Positions 9,234 to 18,316 of a stretch of DNA of 64,000 nucleotides are shown here, piece after piece; positions within the stretch are counted from its first letter, which is position 1; every line of letters starts with the position of its first letter. Both the position numbers and the translations under genes were made by a program. Below the pieces are notes generated by a model. It was not told the origin of the DNA and searched no databases. It saw nothing but the letters and a program-made list of their open reading frames with translations. Source of the DNA: Fulvivirga imtechensis AK7 (GTDB lineage Bacteria > Bacteroidota > Bacteroidia > Cytophagales > Cyclobacteriaceae); NCBI RefSeq assembly GCF_000331535.1, contig NZ_AMZN01000070.1, forward strand, positions 1 through 64,000. Reading direction: 5' to 3'.

Positions 9234-9337
9234 AAGAAAACGGCAAGGTCAAGGCTTGCGAAGTGCAAAAAAGTGGAGCGTACTGGGGTACGTGAGCATT
9301 TTTGGAGCGAGCGTAACGCAGACATTGGCGTTTTCTT
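9234..9337. repeat. 104-nt imperfect hairpin element with two 50-nt arms and a TGGG loop
   Basis: The arms 9234-9283 and 9288-9337 are the same length, and by my hand alignment 29 of 50 positions pair. The outer 9 bp (AAGAAAACG with CGTTTTCTT) are perfect, a second short stem follows, then an internal loop, an A-tract/T-tract stem, and a 5-bp apical stem CGTAC/GTACG closed by TGGG. It lies between divergent genes (HsdR-N-like and AMP nucleosidase). It could be a palindromic repeat of a dispersed family or a structured RNA. The ORFs read through it are artefacts of the symmetry. Confidence 0.6.
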
Positions 9338-9474
9338 AGAGACACGAATTAGCCAAAACAGATGAACGAATGAGGCTCAAGATTTTTAATCGCACCTTTC
9401 ACCAACAACAAAAAAGAATTGATTTTCAATAATATCCTTTCATTGAAAGGTGATAATAATTTAATATTTAATAA

Positions 9475-10245
9475 ATGAAGACAAAAAAAGAAATAGTCGA
9501 TAACTGGCTCCCTCGTTATACCGGTACCCCCTTGGAAGAGTTTGGCAAGTATATTCTACTGACCAACTTCATCAATTACGTTCATATGTTTTCTGAAAAA
9601 TTTGGTGTGCCGGTGTATGGTTTGGATAAACCGATGCAAACAGCCACGGCAAATAACATTACGATCATCAATTTTGGTATGGGCAGCGCTATGGCAGCCA
9701 CCGTTATGGACCTGATATCAGCAATAGAGCCCAAGGCAGCCCTTTTTCTTGGTAAATGTGGAGGATTAAAGAAAAAAACCAAGCTGGGAGATCTTATTCT
9801 CCCCATAGCAGCTATAAGAGGGGAAGGCACAAGCAATGAGTACCTGCCGCAGGAAATACCTGCCCTCCCATCGTTTAGCCTTCAGCGAGCCGTGTCTTCA
9901 ATGATAAAGAAACATGAACTGGACTACTGGACAGGCACGATCTATACCACCAACAGAAGAGTATGGGAACATGATAAGGCATTTAAAAAATATCTGCAGG
10001 AAATTAGGGTAATGGGTATAGACATGGAGACGGCCACTTTATTTACAGTAGGGTTTAAAAATGAAATACCACGAGGCGCTCTTCTGCTTGTTTCCGATAA
10101 CCCAATGATACCCGAAGGTGTTAAAACCTCTGAAAGTGACAAAAAGGTAACAAATCACTTTGTTAATAGTCACTTACAAATTGGTATTGATGCACTGATG
10201 GAGCTTATCAACTCCGGTGATTCGGTAAAACACCTTAGATACTGA
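9475..10245 (+). CDS. amn: AMP nucleosidase
   Basis: A 256-residue enzyme of the nucleoside phosphorylase superfamily, short AMP nucleosidase type, which hydrolyses AMP to adenine and ribose 5-phosphate. Seen: DNWLPRYTGTPLEEFG at the start, INFGMGSAMAATVMDLI and FLGKCGGL (phosphate/ribose region), and VMGIDMETATLFTVGF, which supplies the ribose-binding Met-Glu pair. SDNPMIPEG near residue 205 carries the base-binding Asp. Length matches the Bacteroidota form, without the N-terminal regulatory domain of enterobacterial Amn. The permease gene follows after 5 bp, suggesting an operon. Confidence 0.9.
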   Translation: MKTKKEIVDNWLPRYTGTPLEEFGKYILLTNFINYVHMFSEKFGVPVYGLDKPMQTATANNITIINFGMGSAMAATVMDLISAIEPKAALFLGKCGGLKKKTKLGDLILPIAAIRGEGTSNEYLPQEIPALPSFSLQRAVSSMIKKHELDYWTGTIYTTNRRVWEHDKAFKKYLQEIRVMGIDMETATLFTVGFKNEIPRGALLLVSDNPMIPEGVKTSESDKKVTNHFVNSHLQIGIDALMELINSGDSVKHLRY

Positions 10246-10250
10246 ACTGT

Positions 10251-12042
10251 ATGAATTTTATACCTTCGGATGTCCAGCCTTATCTAGTACTCGGCATTAT
10301 TCTGTTATTATTTATCTCCATCTATAAAGAGTGGTTTAAGCCAGCAGTAAGCTTTTTATTTGCTGCCCTGCTTCTGGCTCTTTTTGGCGTAATAACTCCT
10401 CACGAAGTACTGGAAGGTTTTTCAAACCAATCCATTGCCAGTGTGATATTGCTCATACTGATTACGGCTGGTATCAGAAGTAACTTTAATGTGGAGGTGT
10501 TCCTTGACAAGGTATTCGGAAGAACCAAAACTTATCGCGGTTTCCTCATTTCAATGATGAGCAAGGTCGCTGTTATGTCATCATTTGTCAACAACACCCC
10601 GGTAGTAGTATTGATGACACCCTATGTATTTAGCTGGGGAAAGAAGAACAACATTTCGCCTTCCAAACTATTGATACCGTTATCGTATGCCACCATTCTT
10701 GGCGGGATGATCACGCTTATTGGTACCTCCACCACACTGGTACTAAATGGATTTATGCATGAGCAGGATTTGGGAGGTATCAAACCTATTGACTTGCTTA
10801 TTACCGGATCGATCGTAGCAGTGGCATGCCTGATATTCTTAATGTTATTCAGCAACAAATTACTCCCTAACAGAACTGATATCATTGATAAATTCGAAGC
10901 CAATAAACGAGAGTATCTTATAGAAAAACGACTGAGTGAAAATAGCCGCCTGATCGGAAAATCTGTTGCCCAAGGGGGGCTTAGAAACCTCAATGGAGTG
11001 TATTTGGTAGAGATAGTCCGGGATGATATGCTCATTTCACCGGTTGGTCCCAAAGAAATTATTCAGGCCAATGATATCCTGATCTTTGCGGGCAACACAG
11101 ATAATATTGTAGACCTTACACTTACTGATATCGGGGTGGAGTTGCCAGGACAAGTTAACCCCGTCTACCAACGGCAAGCTACGGGTTGTTGAAAGTGTGG
11201 TTAGCGCTAATAGCAGCCTGATTGGTAAGACAATAAAAAAATCTAACTTCAGGGAAAGATATGATGCAGCCGTCATTGCCGTTCACCGTAATGGAGAAAA
11301 ATTAAGCGGTAAGATCGGCCGCATTACTATTAAAGCAGGGGACGTGCTGTTACTTTATGTCGGAGACGAGTTCAAAGACCGCGTTGACCTTTATAAGGAT
11401 CTCTACATTATTACAGGTGCCAACAAGGAGATAGAAAGGGGAAAGAATAGCATATACAAGCTCTATATTGTACTGGTCCTGGCAGCAGGTCTTGTAGCCA
11501 GTCAGACCTTCAGCTTATTTGTTGCATTGTTGATCATATTTACCGCCATGGTAGGGATGAAGCTTATTACTATCAAGAATATGAAACGCGATCTGGACGT
11601 CAATCTGGTCGCTATTCTGGTACTATCTCTTTCTGTTGGCGAGGCAATGATCAATACAGGTGCAGGACAGTTGGTGGCAAAACACGCTTTAAGCCTTCTG
11701 CAACCTTATGGCCCGATTGCTATTTTAGGTGGGCTAATGCTGATTACCACATTACTCACATCATTCATTACCAATGTAGGAGCAGTAGCTATTGCCTTCC
11801 CTTTGGCGCTTGCAGTTACTGCAGGGCTGGGCATTGATGGCTCACCCTTCTATCTAGGTATCGCTTTCTCTGCTTCTGCCGCCTTTTTGACCCCTATAGG
11901 TTATCAGACTAACCTTATAATATACGGCCCGGGCGGGTATACGTTTAAAGATTTTGTAAAAATAGGCCTCCCGGTAACACTGATCTATCTGACGTTAACA
12001 CTGCTCACTATTATTTTTCTATATAGAGAGGTATTTATTTGA
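10251..12042 (+). pseudogene. SLC13-family permease with TrkA-C domains, interrupted by a single frameshift
   Basis: Two adjacent frames form one transporter of about 597 residues. The 5' part (10251-11192) carries five or six membrane helices, including SSFVNNTPVVVLMTPY and GGMITLIGTSTTLV, and the first TrkA-C domain. The 3' part (in frame from about 11163, long ORF to 12042) carries the second TrkA-C domain (NSSLIGKTIKKSNF) and the remaining helices with TSFITNVGAVAIAFP. Removing one C from the CCCC run at 11159-11162 joins them smoothly. The family moves dicarboxylates, sulfate or similar anions with Na+; the substrate here is unknown. A one-base indel in a homopolymer may be an assembly error, so the gene may be intact in the organism. 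Confidence 0.8.
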
Positions 12043-12068
12043 TCTGGCAGGATCTACCATCTTAATTT

Positions 12069-13415
12069 TTACTTCTGAGATATGGCATAGTTTTCATGTA
12101 CATCATGCCCAGTGTGTACTTTAATCACCCTATGCAGAGGCACTCTGATCAACAGCAAAAAGCCTAACCCTACCATGAAAAAGAGCATAAGGGCAAGGGT
12201 ACTATTACGCATGTCGCCGGTAAGCTGTTCTATAAACCCATAAGCGAAAGTACCTAAAACGATGGATATATTGTAAGTGACGTCATAGAAGCTGAAGTAG
12301 GAGGCATGGTCAATACTTCCCGCAGGTATTAGCTTTGCATAGGTAGCACGTGAAAGTGACTGAATACCTCCCATCACAAGCCCCACCACAAAGGCCAACA
12401 CATAAAACTCATATTCATTATACACGAAGTAGGCTCCCAGACATATTAGTATCCATATAAATACCATTATCAGTAAAGAAGTCTTATTTCCTCTCAACTT
12501 GCTGACATACGCGAAGAAATAGGCTCCTGCTACCGCTACCAGTTGTATTATAAGAACAGTCAGAATAAGCTTATCATCAGCCAACTGCAACTCTTTAGAG
12601 CCAAAAGTGGCCGCCATGTACATAACAGTCTGTACACCCATATTGTAGAAGAAGAAGGCCACTAAAAATAATTTCATCACCTTTAGTTTGCCTAAACTTG
12701 ACCAGACCTTTTGCAATTCGTTGTAGCCTTCGGTAAATATATTCCCTTTTGGTTGTTGGTTATATACATTATCCGGTACCACAGCAAACGTGATCTGAGA
12801 AAAACCTATCCACCACAAACCTACAAGTAGGAAAGAAAATCGTGTGGCTACAGCTTTATCTTCAAAGCCGAACCATTCAAATTTTTGTATCATCACAAGA
12901 TTGACAACTAGAAGAATGACGCTGCCTATATACCCCAGGGCATACCCCTTGGCACTGGTCTTGTCGAACCTGTCTTCTGTAGTAATTTCTGGTAAAAATG
13001 CATCGTAAAAAACAAGACTACCGGAATAGCCTACACTTGCCAGCACTGAACAGATTATGGCCCACTCCACATCTTCAGGGCCTGTAAAAAAGTACAGGCC
13101 AATGCAGGACAGCGCCCCCGTATACATGAAGCACTTCATAAAGAACTTCTTACGCCCGCTGTAGTCAGCTATTCCTGATAGTAAAGGCAAAATAGCAGCA
13201 ACGAACAAAAACGAAAACGACAATGAATAAGAGTATAGTACAGAGTTAATAACCTCTATACCAAAAAAATCAACCATGTCTGACCCGGAGGCACTCGTTG
13301 TTATACTATTATAGTAAACAGGAAAAATCGCTGATGTAATTACCAGAGAGTAAACAGAATTGGCCCAATCATACATGCACCATCCGTTAATAATCTTACT
13401 ACTGTTGATCTGCAT
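12069..13415 (-). CDS. MFS transporter of the UMF1/Atg22-like family
   Basis: A 448-residue inner-membrane protein with about 12 predicted helices. It begins WCMYDWANSVYSLVITSAIFP, the typical start of the UMF1/Atg22-like branch of the major facilitator superfamily, and has the loop IADYSGRKKFFMK (about residue 85) and GGIQSLSRATYAKLIP (about 345), also characteristic. Fungal Atg22 exports vacuolar amino acids; the substrate of bacterial members is unknown. The gene converges on the SLC13 permease and is separated from the exbD genes upstream by a terminator, so it is likely transcribed alone. Confidence 0.88.
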   Translation of the reverse strand: MQINSSKIINGWCMYDWANSVYSLVITSAIFPVYYNSITTSASGSDMVDFFGIEVINSVLYSYSLSFSFLFVAAILPLLSGIADYSGRKKFFMKCFMYTGALSCIGLYFFTGPEDVEWAIICSVLASVGYSGSLVFYDAFLPEITTEDRFDKTSAKGYALGYIGSVILLVVNLVMIQKFEWFGFEDKAVATRFSFLLVGLWWIGFSQITFAVVPDNVYNQQPKGNIFTEGYNELQKVWSSLGKLKVMKLFLVAFFFYNMGVQTVMYMAATFGSKELQLADDKLILTVLIIQLVAVAGAYFFAYVSKLRGNKTSLLIMVFIWILICLGAYFVYNEYEFYVLAFVVGLVMGGIQSLSRATYAKLIPAGSIDHASYFSFYDVTYNISIVLGTFAYGFIEQLTGDMRNSTLALMLFFMVGLGFLLLIRVPLHRVIKVHTGHDVHENYAISQK

Positions 13416-13431
13416 TTAGGAACTATTAAAT

Positions 13432-13467
13432 AAAAAAGGGCTTGCTGCCGTAACAGAAAGCCCTTTT
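13432..13467 (-). terminator. Terminator of the TolQ/ExbB-ExbD operon
   Basis: AAAAGGGCTT and AAGCCCTTTT form a stem with a loop of about 14 nt; the minus-strand transcript ends in a U-run. It lies 27 bp downstream of the last exbD stop and upstream of the MFS gene. Confidence 0.8.
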
Positions 13468-13493
13468 ATCTATTAATTTACATTATGCGCAAG

Positions 13494-13955
13494 TTATTCT
13501 TCCATTTCCTGAAGAGTGGTGTAGAGCAGTTTTCTGGCATTGGCCTTTCTTAATTGCAACTCTACATCTGAAACCAGTCCTCTTTTTGCTTCTTTATCCA
13601 CTTTCATGGCAACAGTAAGCTGGTCTCTTTCTACTTCATTCAGTTTGTCTTTCTCCTGATTTACCCAAAGTATCACATCTTTAGGCTCAATGAATACATC
13701 ATTTGCCTGAATTCTCGGCTCTGTACCCCATTGAGCTGTTTTCTTCGGCTCACCAATATACAGGTAGCTCACCAAAGATTTTCTCTGCAGCTTTCTAAGC
13801 TGTGTCGCATCAGGAATCCTCTGCTTAACATTAATAGTCACCTCTCTCAATACCGTAGTCACCATAAAGAAGAATAACAGCATGAAGATGATATCAGGTA
13901 AAGCAGATGTAGGGATATCCTGCTTGGTATTTGCTTTTTTCTTAAACTTTGACAT
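13494..13955 (-). CDS. exbD: ExbD/TolR-family biopolymer transport protein (second copy)
   Basis: A 153-residue inner-membrane protein with one N-terminal helix after a basic start (KFKKKANTKQDIPTSALPDIIFMLLFFFMVTT). The Asp in ALPDIIFMLLFF is the proton-conducting residue of ExbD/TolR. The periplasmic part has a conserved IKADK-like segment changed to VAMKVDKEAKRG. It works with a TolQ/ExbB channel to energise TonB-dependent uptake or a related envelope machine. It lies 2 bp downstream of the first exbD gene, and a terminator follows it. Confidence 0.92.
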   Translation of the reverse strand: MSKFKKKANTKQDIPTSALPDIIFMLLFFFMVTTVLREVTINVKQRIPDATQLRKLQRKSLVSYLYIGEPKKTAQWGTEPRIQANDVFIEPKDVILWVNQEKDKLNEVERDQLTVAMKVDKEAKRGLVSDVELQLRKANARKLLYTTLQEMEE

Positions 13956-13957
13956 CG

Positions 13958-14545
13958 TTAACCTCCAATTTTAGATGGTTCTGCGATAGAAATGTTCATT
14001 GGAAATTCCAATTGACCATTTTTCAACCCTCTACCCAAATCATACAGTCGCCTATTCTCAGGGTCGGAAAGATCGTTTGCTATCTCTCTCCATCGCTTAT
14101 TTGTAACTCCGACTCTTTCGGCATACATATCATAGTATGCGCCTTGAATCTGATCCAGTACCTCGATAAATCTATCCTGGCTGGTTCCTCTGTCAGTCTT
14201 AAATGATACAATAGCATCTTTAGGACTGTCAGAACTCTCAGGGTCACGACCGTTGTTCAACACGAACTCTTTGATCATAGATTTAATTTTACTTACATCC
14301 TCCAACGGCTCCCCCTCTACGAGCAACTTATCAGCGGAGTTTACCTGGATCTTAAAGAGGTTCCTTTCAGGGATCTTTATATCCAACTGCTCCATTTGAT
14401 CGGGGTCAGGTGGCAGCAAAAGGCTTAGACCACGGTCGTTGGCAATTGTAGTCGTTACCAGAAAGAAGATCAACAGCAGAAAGGCTATATCCGCCATCGA
14501 GCTGGAGTTAATTTCCGGTGTATCTCTTTGTTTGTTTCGAGCCAT
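13958..14545 (-). CDS. exbD: ExbD/TolR-family biopolymer transport protein (first copy)
   Basis: A 195-residue ExbD homologue with the helix SSSMADIAFLLLIFFLVTTTI, including the membrane Asp, at about residues 15-35. Its periplasmic domain is longer than in the second copy and contains a divergent SFKTDRGTSQDRFIEVLDQIQ segment. Two different ExbD proteins beside one ExbB-like channel are usual in Bacteroidota and may form a mixed rotor. Its start overlaps the stop of the 108-residue membrane protein gene by 1 bp. Confidence 0.92.
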   Translation of the reverse strand: MARNKQRDTPEINSSSMADIAFLLLIFFLVTTTIANDRGLSLLLPPDPDQMEQLDIKIPERNLFKIQVNSADKLLVEGEPLEDVSKIKSMIKEFVLNNGRDPESSDSPKDAIVSFKTDRGTSQDRFIEVLDQIQGAYYDMYAERVGVTNKRWREIANDLSDPENRRLYDLGRGLKNGQLEFPMNISIAEPSKIGG

Positions 14546-14871
14546 TACCTAATAGCTTTATTGATCTCAGAAAATACTATACCTACGATAGCAAGTACAA
14601 ATAAAACATACATTGTTCGCAGACATGCACCTACCACTTTAATGGTACCTGGAGTTAGGCCTGCCTCTACCAGCCCACGAGATGTATCGGAGTCGGCAGT
14701 AGCATATGTTATCAGGAACAAAACTCCCAAAACAGCTACCCCTATACCTGCTTTTATAAGGCTTTTAGGGTGACTGAGCGAGTTGATCAGCGGCATAATG
14801 ATTGCGGCTAAGCCGGCAACTACTACCATGCCCATCGCAACCCATAATGCTATATTTATAAAACTTTCCAT
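14545..14871 (-). CDS. Small conserved membrane protein of the ExbB/ExbD operon
   Basis: A 108-residue protein with three predicted membrane helices (about 5-28, 40-60, 85-103) and short, polar connecting loops. It sits between the ExbB-like and first ExbD genes, overlapping the latter by 1 bp, so it is very likely co-expressed with them and may be an accessory part of the same inner-membrane complex. I do not recognise a named domain. Confidence 0.8.
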   Translation of the reverse strand: MESFINIALWVAMGMVVVAGLAAIIMPLINSLSHPKSLIKAGIGVAVLGVLFLITYATADSDTSRGLVEAGLTPGTIKVVGACLRTMYVLFVLAIVGIVFSEINKAIR

Positions 14872-14901
14872 ATCGTTAATTTATATGATCTAAAAAATTG
14901 A

Positions 14902-15735
14902 TTAAGCTTTGCCAGTTAATTTGTGCTTAACAAGCAGGTCCACCAAAGTGATGGAAGCATCTTCCATTTGGTTAACCAATGAATCAATTTTAGATACAAG
15001 GTAGTTGTAGAATACCTGAAGGATGATACCTACTATAAGACCGGCAACAGTTGTTAACAAGGCCACTTTAATACCGTTGGCAACAATCTGAGGAGAAATA
15101 TCACCCGCTGCCTCGATAGCATCGAAGGCGTTGATCATACCAATTACTGTACCCATGAAACCAAGCATTGGAGCAAGAGCGATAAACAATGATACCCATA
15201 CCAATCCTTTTTCCAATCTACCCATTTCTACAGATCCGTAAGCTATGATAGATTTTTCTACCATTTCTATACCCTCTGACATTCTCATAAGACCTTGAGT
15301 AAATATGGAGGCAACAGGACCTCTTGTATTTCTTGTAACTTCTTTCGCAGCTTCCACACCACCTGTTGCAAGCGCATCCTCTACGTTAGCTAAAAGCTTA
15401 TCAGTATTGGTGGTAGCAAGATTTAAAGTAATAATTCTTTCGATCGCAATAGCCAAGCCTAAAATAAGACAAATAAGTACTGGCGTCATAAACGTTACAT
15501 CACCTTCGATGAACTTGTCTTTTACCACCTGGTGAAAAGATCTATCCCCTTCCATATCTTCAACAACCGGCTCCTCTTCCGCTACCGGAGTCTCTTCGAT
15601 TGCAGGCTCCTCAGTGGTTGCAGCAGCAGTATCACTCTCTGTAGTTGTAGTATCAACAGACTCATCCTGAGCCACAGACTGATATCCAAGGGAAAGAACC
15701 CCTACAAGCGCCAATAATGTAAATAGTTTTTTCAT
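14902..15735 (-). CDS. exbB: MotA/TolQ/ExbB proton channel family protein
   Basis: A 277-residue channel subunit. It has a signal peptide ending near QSVAQ, then an acidic low-complexity linker (about 25-60, rich in Glu, Thr, Pro), unlike enterobacterial ExbB. Three membrane helices follow: TPVLICLILGLAIAIERI (about 80-100) and the pair around GLVWVSLFIALAPMLGFMGTVIGMI (about 180-205) and KVALLTTVAGLIVGIILQVF (about 225-245). It drives ExbD using proton flow. It is the first gene of a four-gene operon with the small membrane protein and two ExbDs. The periplasmic acidic linker could contact peptidoglycan or a partner (inference). Confidence 0.93.
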   Translation of the reverse strand: MKKLFTLLALVGVLSLGYQSVAQDESVDTTTTESDTAAATTEEPAIEETPVAEEEPVVEDMEGDRSFHQVVKDKFIEGDVTFMTPVLICLILGLAIAIERIITLNLATTNTDKLLANVEDALATGGVEAAKEVTRNTRGPVASIFTQGLMRMSEGIEMVEKSIIAYGSVEMGRLEKGLVWVSLFIALAPMLGFMGTVIGMINAFDAIEAAGDISPQIVANGIKVALLTTVAGLIVGIILQVFYNYLVSKIDSLVNQMEDASITLVDLLVKHKLTGKA

Positions 15736-15926
15736 AATTCAAGTTTTAAGTATTTCTCAGTTAGTTGTGTTTGAGATTATTAAACGATTAAAATTTATAG
15801 TTAAAATTAATTTAAAAGTTTCTAATTCAGTGGTTCAGGTGTTTCCGTAATCGTTTTCATGGCCATCACTCCCTCTCTGCCAAGCAACAACCTTGTCTGC
15901 TTATATACGTATTAATCTATATAAAA

Positions 15927-16255
15927 CGGAGAGAAAGGATTACTCATACGTACCGTCATACCGCACTGCCCATAAGTCCCGATGGCTATCGGGATCGAGC
16001 CCCGGCCTGCCCTTTGTTCTCATCCCTTCAAGTGGTTTTGCCAACTCAAAGAGATCTTCCTCTCTTCTTTCTCCTCTTTACCATGTCAAGCGGAGAGGAA
16101 GGGATTACTCGTACGCGCCTTCATGCCGCACTGCCCCTCGTGAATTCACAATGTTCATTTCGAACCCCGGCCTGCCCTTTGTTCTCATCCCTTCAACCGG
16201 TTTTGCCAACTCAAAGAGATCTTCCTCTCTTCTTTCTCCTCTTTACCATGTCAAG
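15927..16255 (-). repeat. Two tandem 165-bp repeats each carrying the tRNA-Ser acceptor end
   Basis: Unit A spans 15927-16090 and unit B 16091-16255; the tRNA gene follows at once at 16256. Each unit begins (plus strand) with CGGAGAG(G/A)AAGGGATT or close to it, which is the 3' acceptor half of the tRNA, then diverges, then shares 91 bp (16000-16090 and 16165-16255) with only two mismatches, ending CCATGTCAAG. So the acceptor end occurs three times at 164-165 bp spacing. Unit A also holds a perfect CCCGAT-ggct-ATCGGG hairpin. On the minus strand these units are downstream of the tRNA, in its likely 3' trailer. Predicted proteins across this region are artefacts. Confidence 0.8.
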
Positions 16256-16343
16256 CGGAGAGGAAGGGATTCGAACCCCCGGTACCCTTTTGGGGCACAC
16301 TCACTTTCCAGGCGAGCACCTTCGACCACTCGGTCACCTCTCC
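16256..16343 (-). tRNA. tRNA-Ser (GGA)
   Basis: Transcribed from the minus strand, 88 nt. The acceptor stem GGAGAGG (16337-16343) pairs with CCTCTCC (16257-16263), with a G discriminator. The D-arm, a 5-bp anticodon stem CTCGC/GTGAG around the loop CTGGAAA (anticodon GGA), a long class II variable arm, and the GTTCGAATC T-loop are all present. CCA is not encoded. It reads UCC and UCU. The tandem repeats at 15927-16255 contain partial copies of its 3' end. Confidence 0.95.
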
Positions 16344-16427
16344 GAATTTGAAGCCTTCGCTTCACAGCAAGCACAAATAAATCAATAAAAAACACTTTAT
16401 GCAAGCATAAAATAAATTTAATAGACA

Positions 16428-17501
16428 TTAATTCAGCGTCAATTCCCCACATATGGGCTGTATAAGCCTTTTTTTAATTGCCCCTACGTGTTGTTCCTCT
16501 CCTAGTATTAGCATCAGCTTCGTAATAGCAGCCTCCAATGTCAAATCAGCACCCTCTATAACACCTAAGTCGTTTAATTGTTGACTTGTATCATACCGGC
16601 CTTGTATAACCCGGCCTCCCGGACACTGTGATACATTCAAAATGATGATCCCCCGCTCTATTGCTTTTTTAATTAGATCAATAAACCAATCGGAGGTTGG
16701 TGCATTGCCAGAACCAAAGGTTTCCAGCACCACCCCCCTGAGATCCGGTATTTCCAGTATTGCCCTCACCGCCTTTTCAGTAATGCCCGGATATAGCTTG
16801 AGGATAACGACATTCGTATCAAAATTACTATGCAACAGGAGGGGTTTTGCATCTTCTATTTTACGAATGGCATCAATATTATAGTTAATGATCACCCCAG
16901 ACTCTGCCAACAAAGGATAGTTTTCTGACTGAAAGGCATCAAAATGCAGGCTCTCGACCTTTTTTGACCTGTTTCCCCTGAGCAACACGTAGTCAAAATA
17001 AATGCATACTTCTGGTACAACCGGTCTTTCCGTGCTATTCCCTGATGCTATTTCAAGAGCTGTGATAAGATTTTCCCTTGCATCTGAGCGCAACGATGAT
17101 ATTGGAAGTTGAGCCCCGGTGAAGATCACGGGCTTAGATAAATTTTCTAACATAAAACTCAATGCCGAAGCTGTAAAAGCCATCGTATCCGTACCATGTA
17201 ATACTACAAAACCATCGTAATCATTATAGTGATCACGAATAATTGCCCCTATCTTCACCCAGTCTTCAGGGTTGATATTGGATGAATCTACAGGGTTATC
17301 AAATGCTATAACGGTGAGATTTAGTTCTAATTGCCTTAATGAAGGCACATGATTCAAAATAGATGCAAAATCAAACGGGATAAGCGCTCCCTTTTCATCG
17401 TGAACCATGCCTAGCGTACCTCCTGTATATACTATTAATATGGACGATTCGGGTGTCTTTGGAGAGGAGGTGATAATGTTTATCTGGGAGTAATTGCTCA
17501 T
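16428..17501 (-). CDS. ansA: Type I L-asparaginase
   Basis: A 357-residue cytoplasmic asparaginase that hydrolyses L-asparagine to aspartate and ammonia. The first catalytic motif is VYTGGTLGM (about residues 24-32), with the nucleophilic Thr; the second is VVLHGTDTMAFTASALSFM (about 98-116), with the Thr-Asp pair. GAQLPISSLRSDARENL (about 130) is also typical. No signal peptide is visible, in line with a type I enzyme. Its start overlaps the stop of tatD by 4 bp (17498-17501), so the two are co-transcribed. Confidence 0.93.
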   Translation of the reverse strand: MSNYSQINIITSSPKTPESSILIVYTGGTLGMVHDEKGALIPFDFASILNHVPSLRQLELNLTVIAFDNPVDSSNINPEDWVKIGAIIRDHYNDYDGFVVLHGTDTMAFTASALSFMLENLSKPVIFTGAQLPISSLRSDARENLITALEIASGNSTERPVVPEVCIYFDYVLLRGNRSKKVESLHFDAFQSENYPLLAESGVIINYNIDAIRKIEDAKPLLLHSNFDTNVVILKLYPGITEKAVRAILEIPDLRGVVLETFGSGNAPTSDWFIDLIKKAIERGIIILNVSQCPGGRVIQGRYDTSQQLNDLGVIEGADLTLEAAITKLMLILGEEQHVGAIKKRLIQPICGELTLN

Positions 17502-18268
17502 TTATGAAATAGGATTTGTGCATTGTCAGTTGTCAGCCTGGCCACTTCTTCTATCTCTATCTTTTTCAGATCAGCTATTCGCTCGGCAACAATAGAAATA
17601 TATGATGGTTTGTTTCTTTTACCACGATACGGCACGGGGGCAAGATAAGGACTATCAGTTTCCAATAAGATATGCTCCATAGCAATCTCGGGTATCACTG
17701 TATCCAAACCTCCATTTTTAAATGTAGCCACCCCTCCTATTCCCAAATAAAATCCCAGGGAGATGATTTTCTCGGCTTGTTTTATATTCCCTGAGAAACA
17801 ATGAAATACACCCGTCAACCTATCGTCCTTCAGTTTTTCGACCAGTTCGATAGTTTCATCGATTGACTCTCTGCAATGTATCACCACCGGCTTTTTATAC
17901 TTCTTAGCCCACTCCACCTGTATCTTAAATGCTTCCTGCTGCTGAGGCCAAAATGTTTTATCCCAATATAGATCGGTGCCGATTTCCCCAACTGCCACGA
18001 AGTCTTTTTTTTCTAACCACTCTTCAACCAAATATAGCTCCTTCTCAAACCCCTTTTTCACCGAACACGGGTGCAGCCCCATCATTGATATACACTGTTG
18101 CGGCCACCTGCTCTCCAACTCAAGCATAGCATCAATGGATGTATGGTCAATATTTGGCATGTAGATCTTTTTTACACCTGACTCCTGCGCTTCTTCCAGC
18201 ACATCACTTATATCATCTTTAAACTCCTTTAAATATATATGAGCGTGGCTGTCAACTAAATTCATCAT
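17498..18268 (-). CDS. tatD: TatD-family metal-dependent hydrolase
   Basis: A 256-residue TIM-barrel hydrolase, probably a DNase of the TatD type. Metal ligands seen in order: DSHAHIYL (residues 6-13), GEIGTDLYWD (about 95), VIHCRES (about 131), FHCFSGN (about 157) and ETDSPYLAP (about 203). The family removes 3' ends of DNA and may act in oxidative damage repair or DNA turnover. Two in-frame ATGs open the gene (18268 and 18265). The next gene, ansA, overlaps by 4 bp. Confidence 0.93.
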   Translation of the reverse strand: MMNLVDSHAHIYLKEFKDDISDVLEEAQESGVKKIYMPNIDHTSIDAMLELESRWPQQCISMMGLHPCSVKKGFEKELYLVEEWLEKKDFVAVGEIGTDLYWDKTFWPQQQEAFKIQVEWAKKYKKPVVIHCRESIDETIELVEKLKDDRLTGVFHCFSGNIKQAEKIISLGFYLGIGGVATFKNGGLDTVIPEIAMEHILLETDSPYLAPVPYRGKRNKPSYISIVAERIADLKKIEIEEVARLTTDNAQILFHK

Positions 18269-18316
18269 CTACCTGAATAATTCCTGTTAGGTCAAAAAGT
18301 CACAAAACGTTCAAAG

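Noticed and set aside
9058-9339. 93-residue frame on the plus strand ending in FGASVTQTLAFS
   Set aside because: It is antisense to the HsdR-N-like gene, then reads through the 104-nt hairpin.
15927-16255. Possible CRISPR array
   Set aside because: Only two units of 165 bp, far too long, no short spacers and no cas genes.
15893-16388. Open frames of 124 and 152 residues on the plus strand
   Set aside because: They run through the tandem repeats and antisense to tRNA-Ser; their internal protein repeats are simply the 165-bp DNA repeat.
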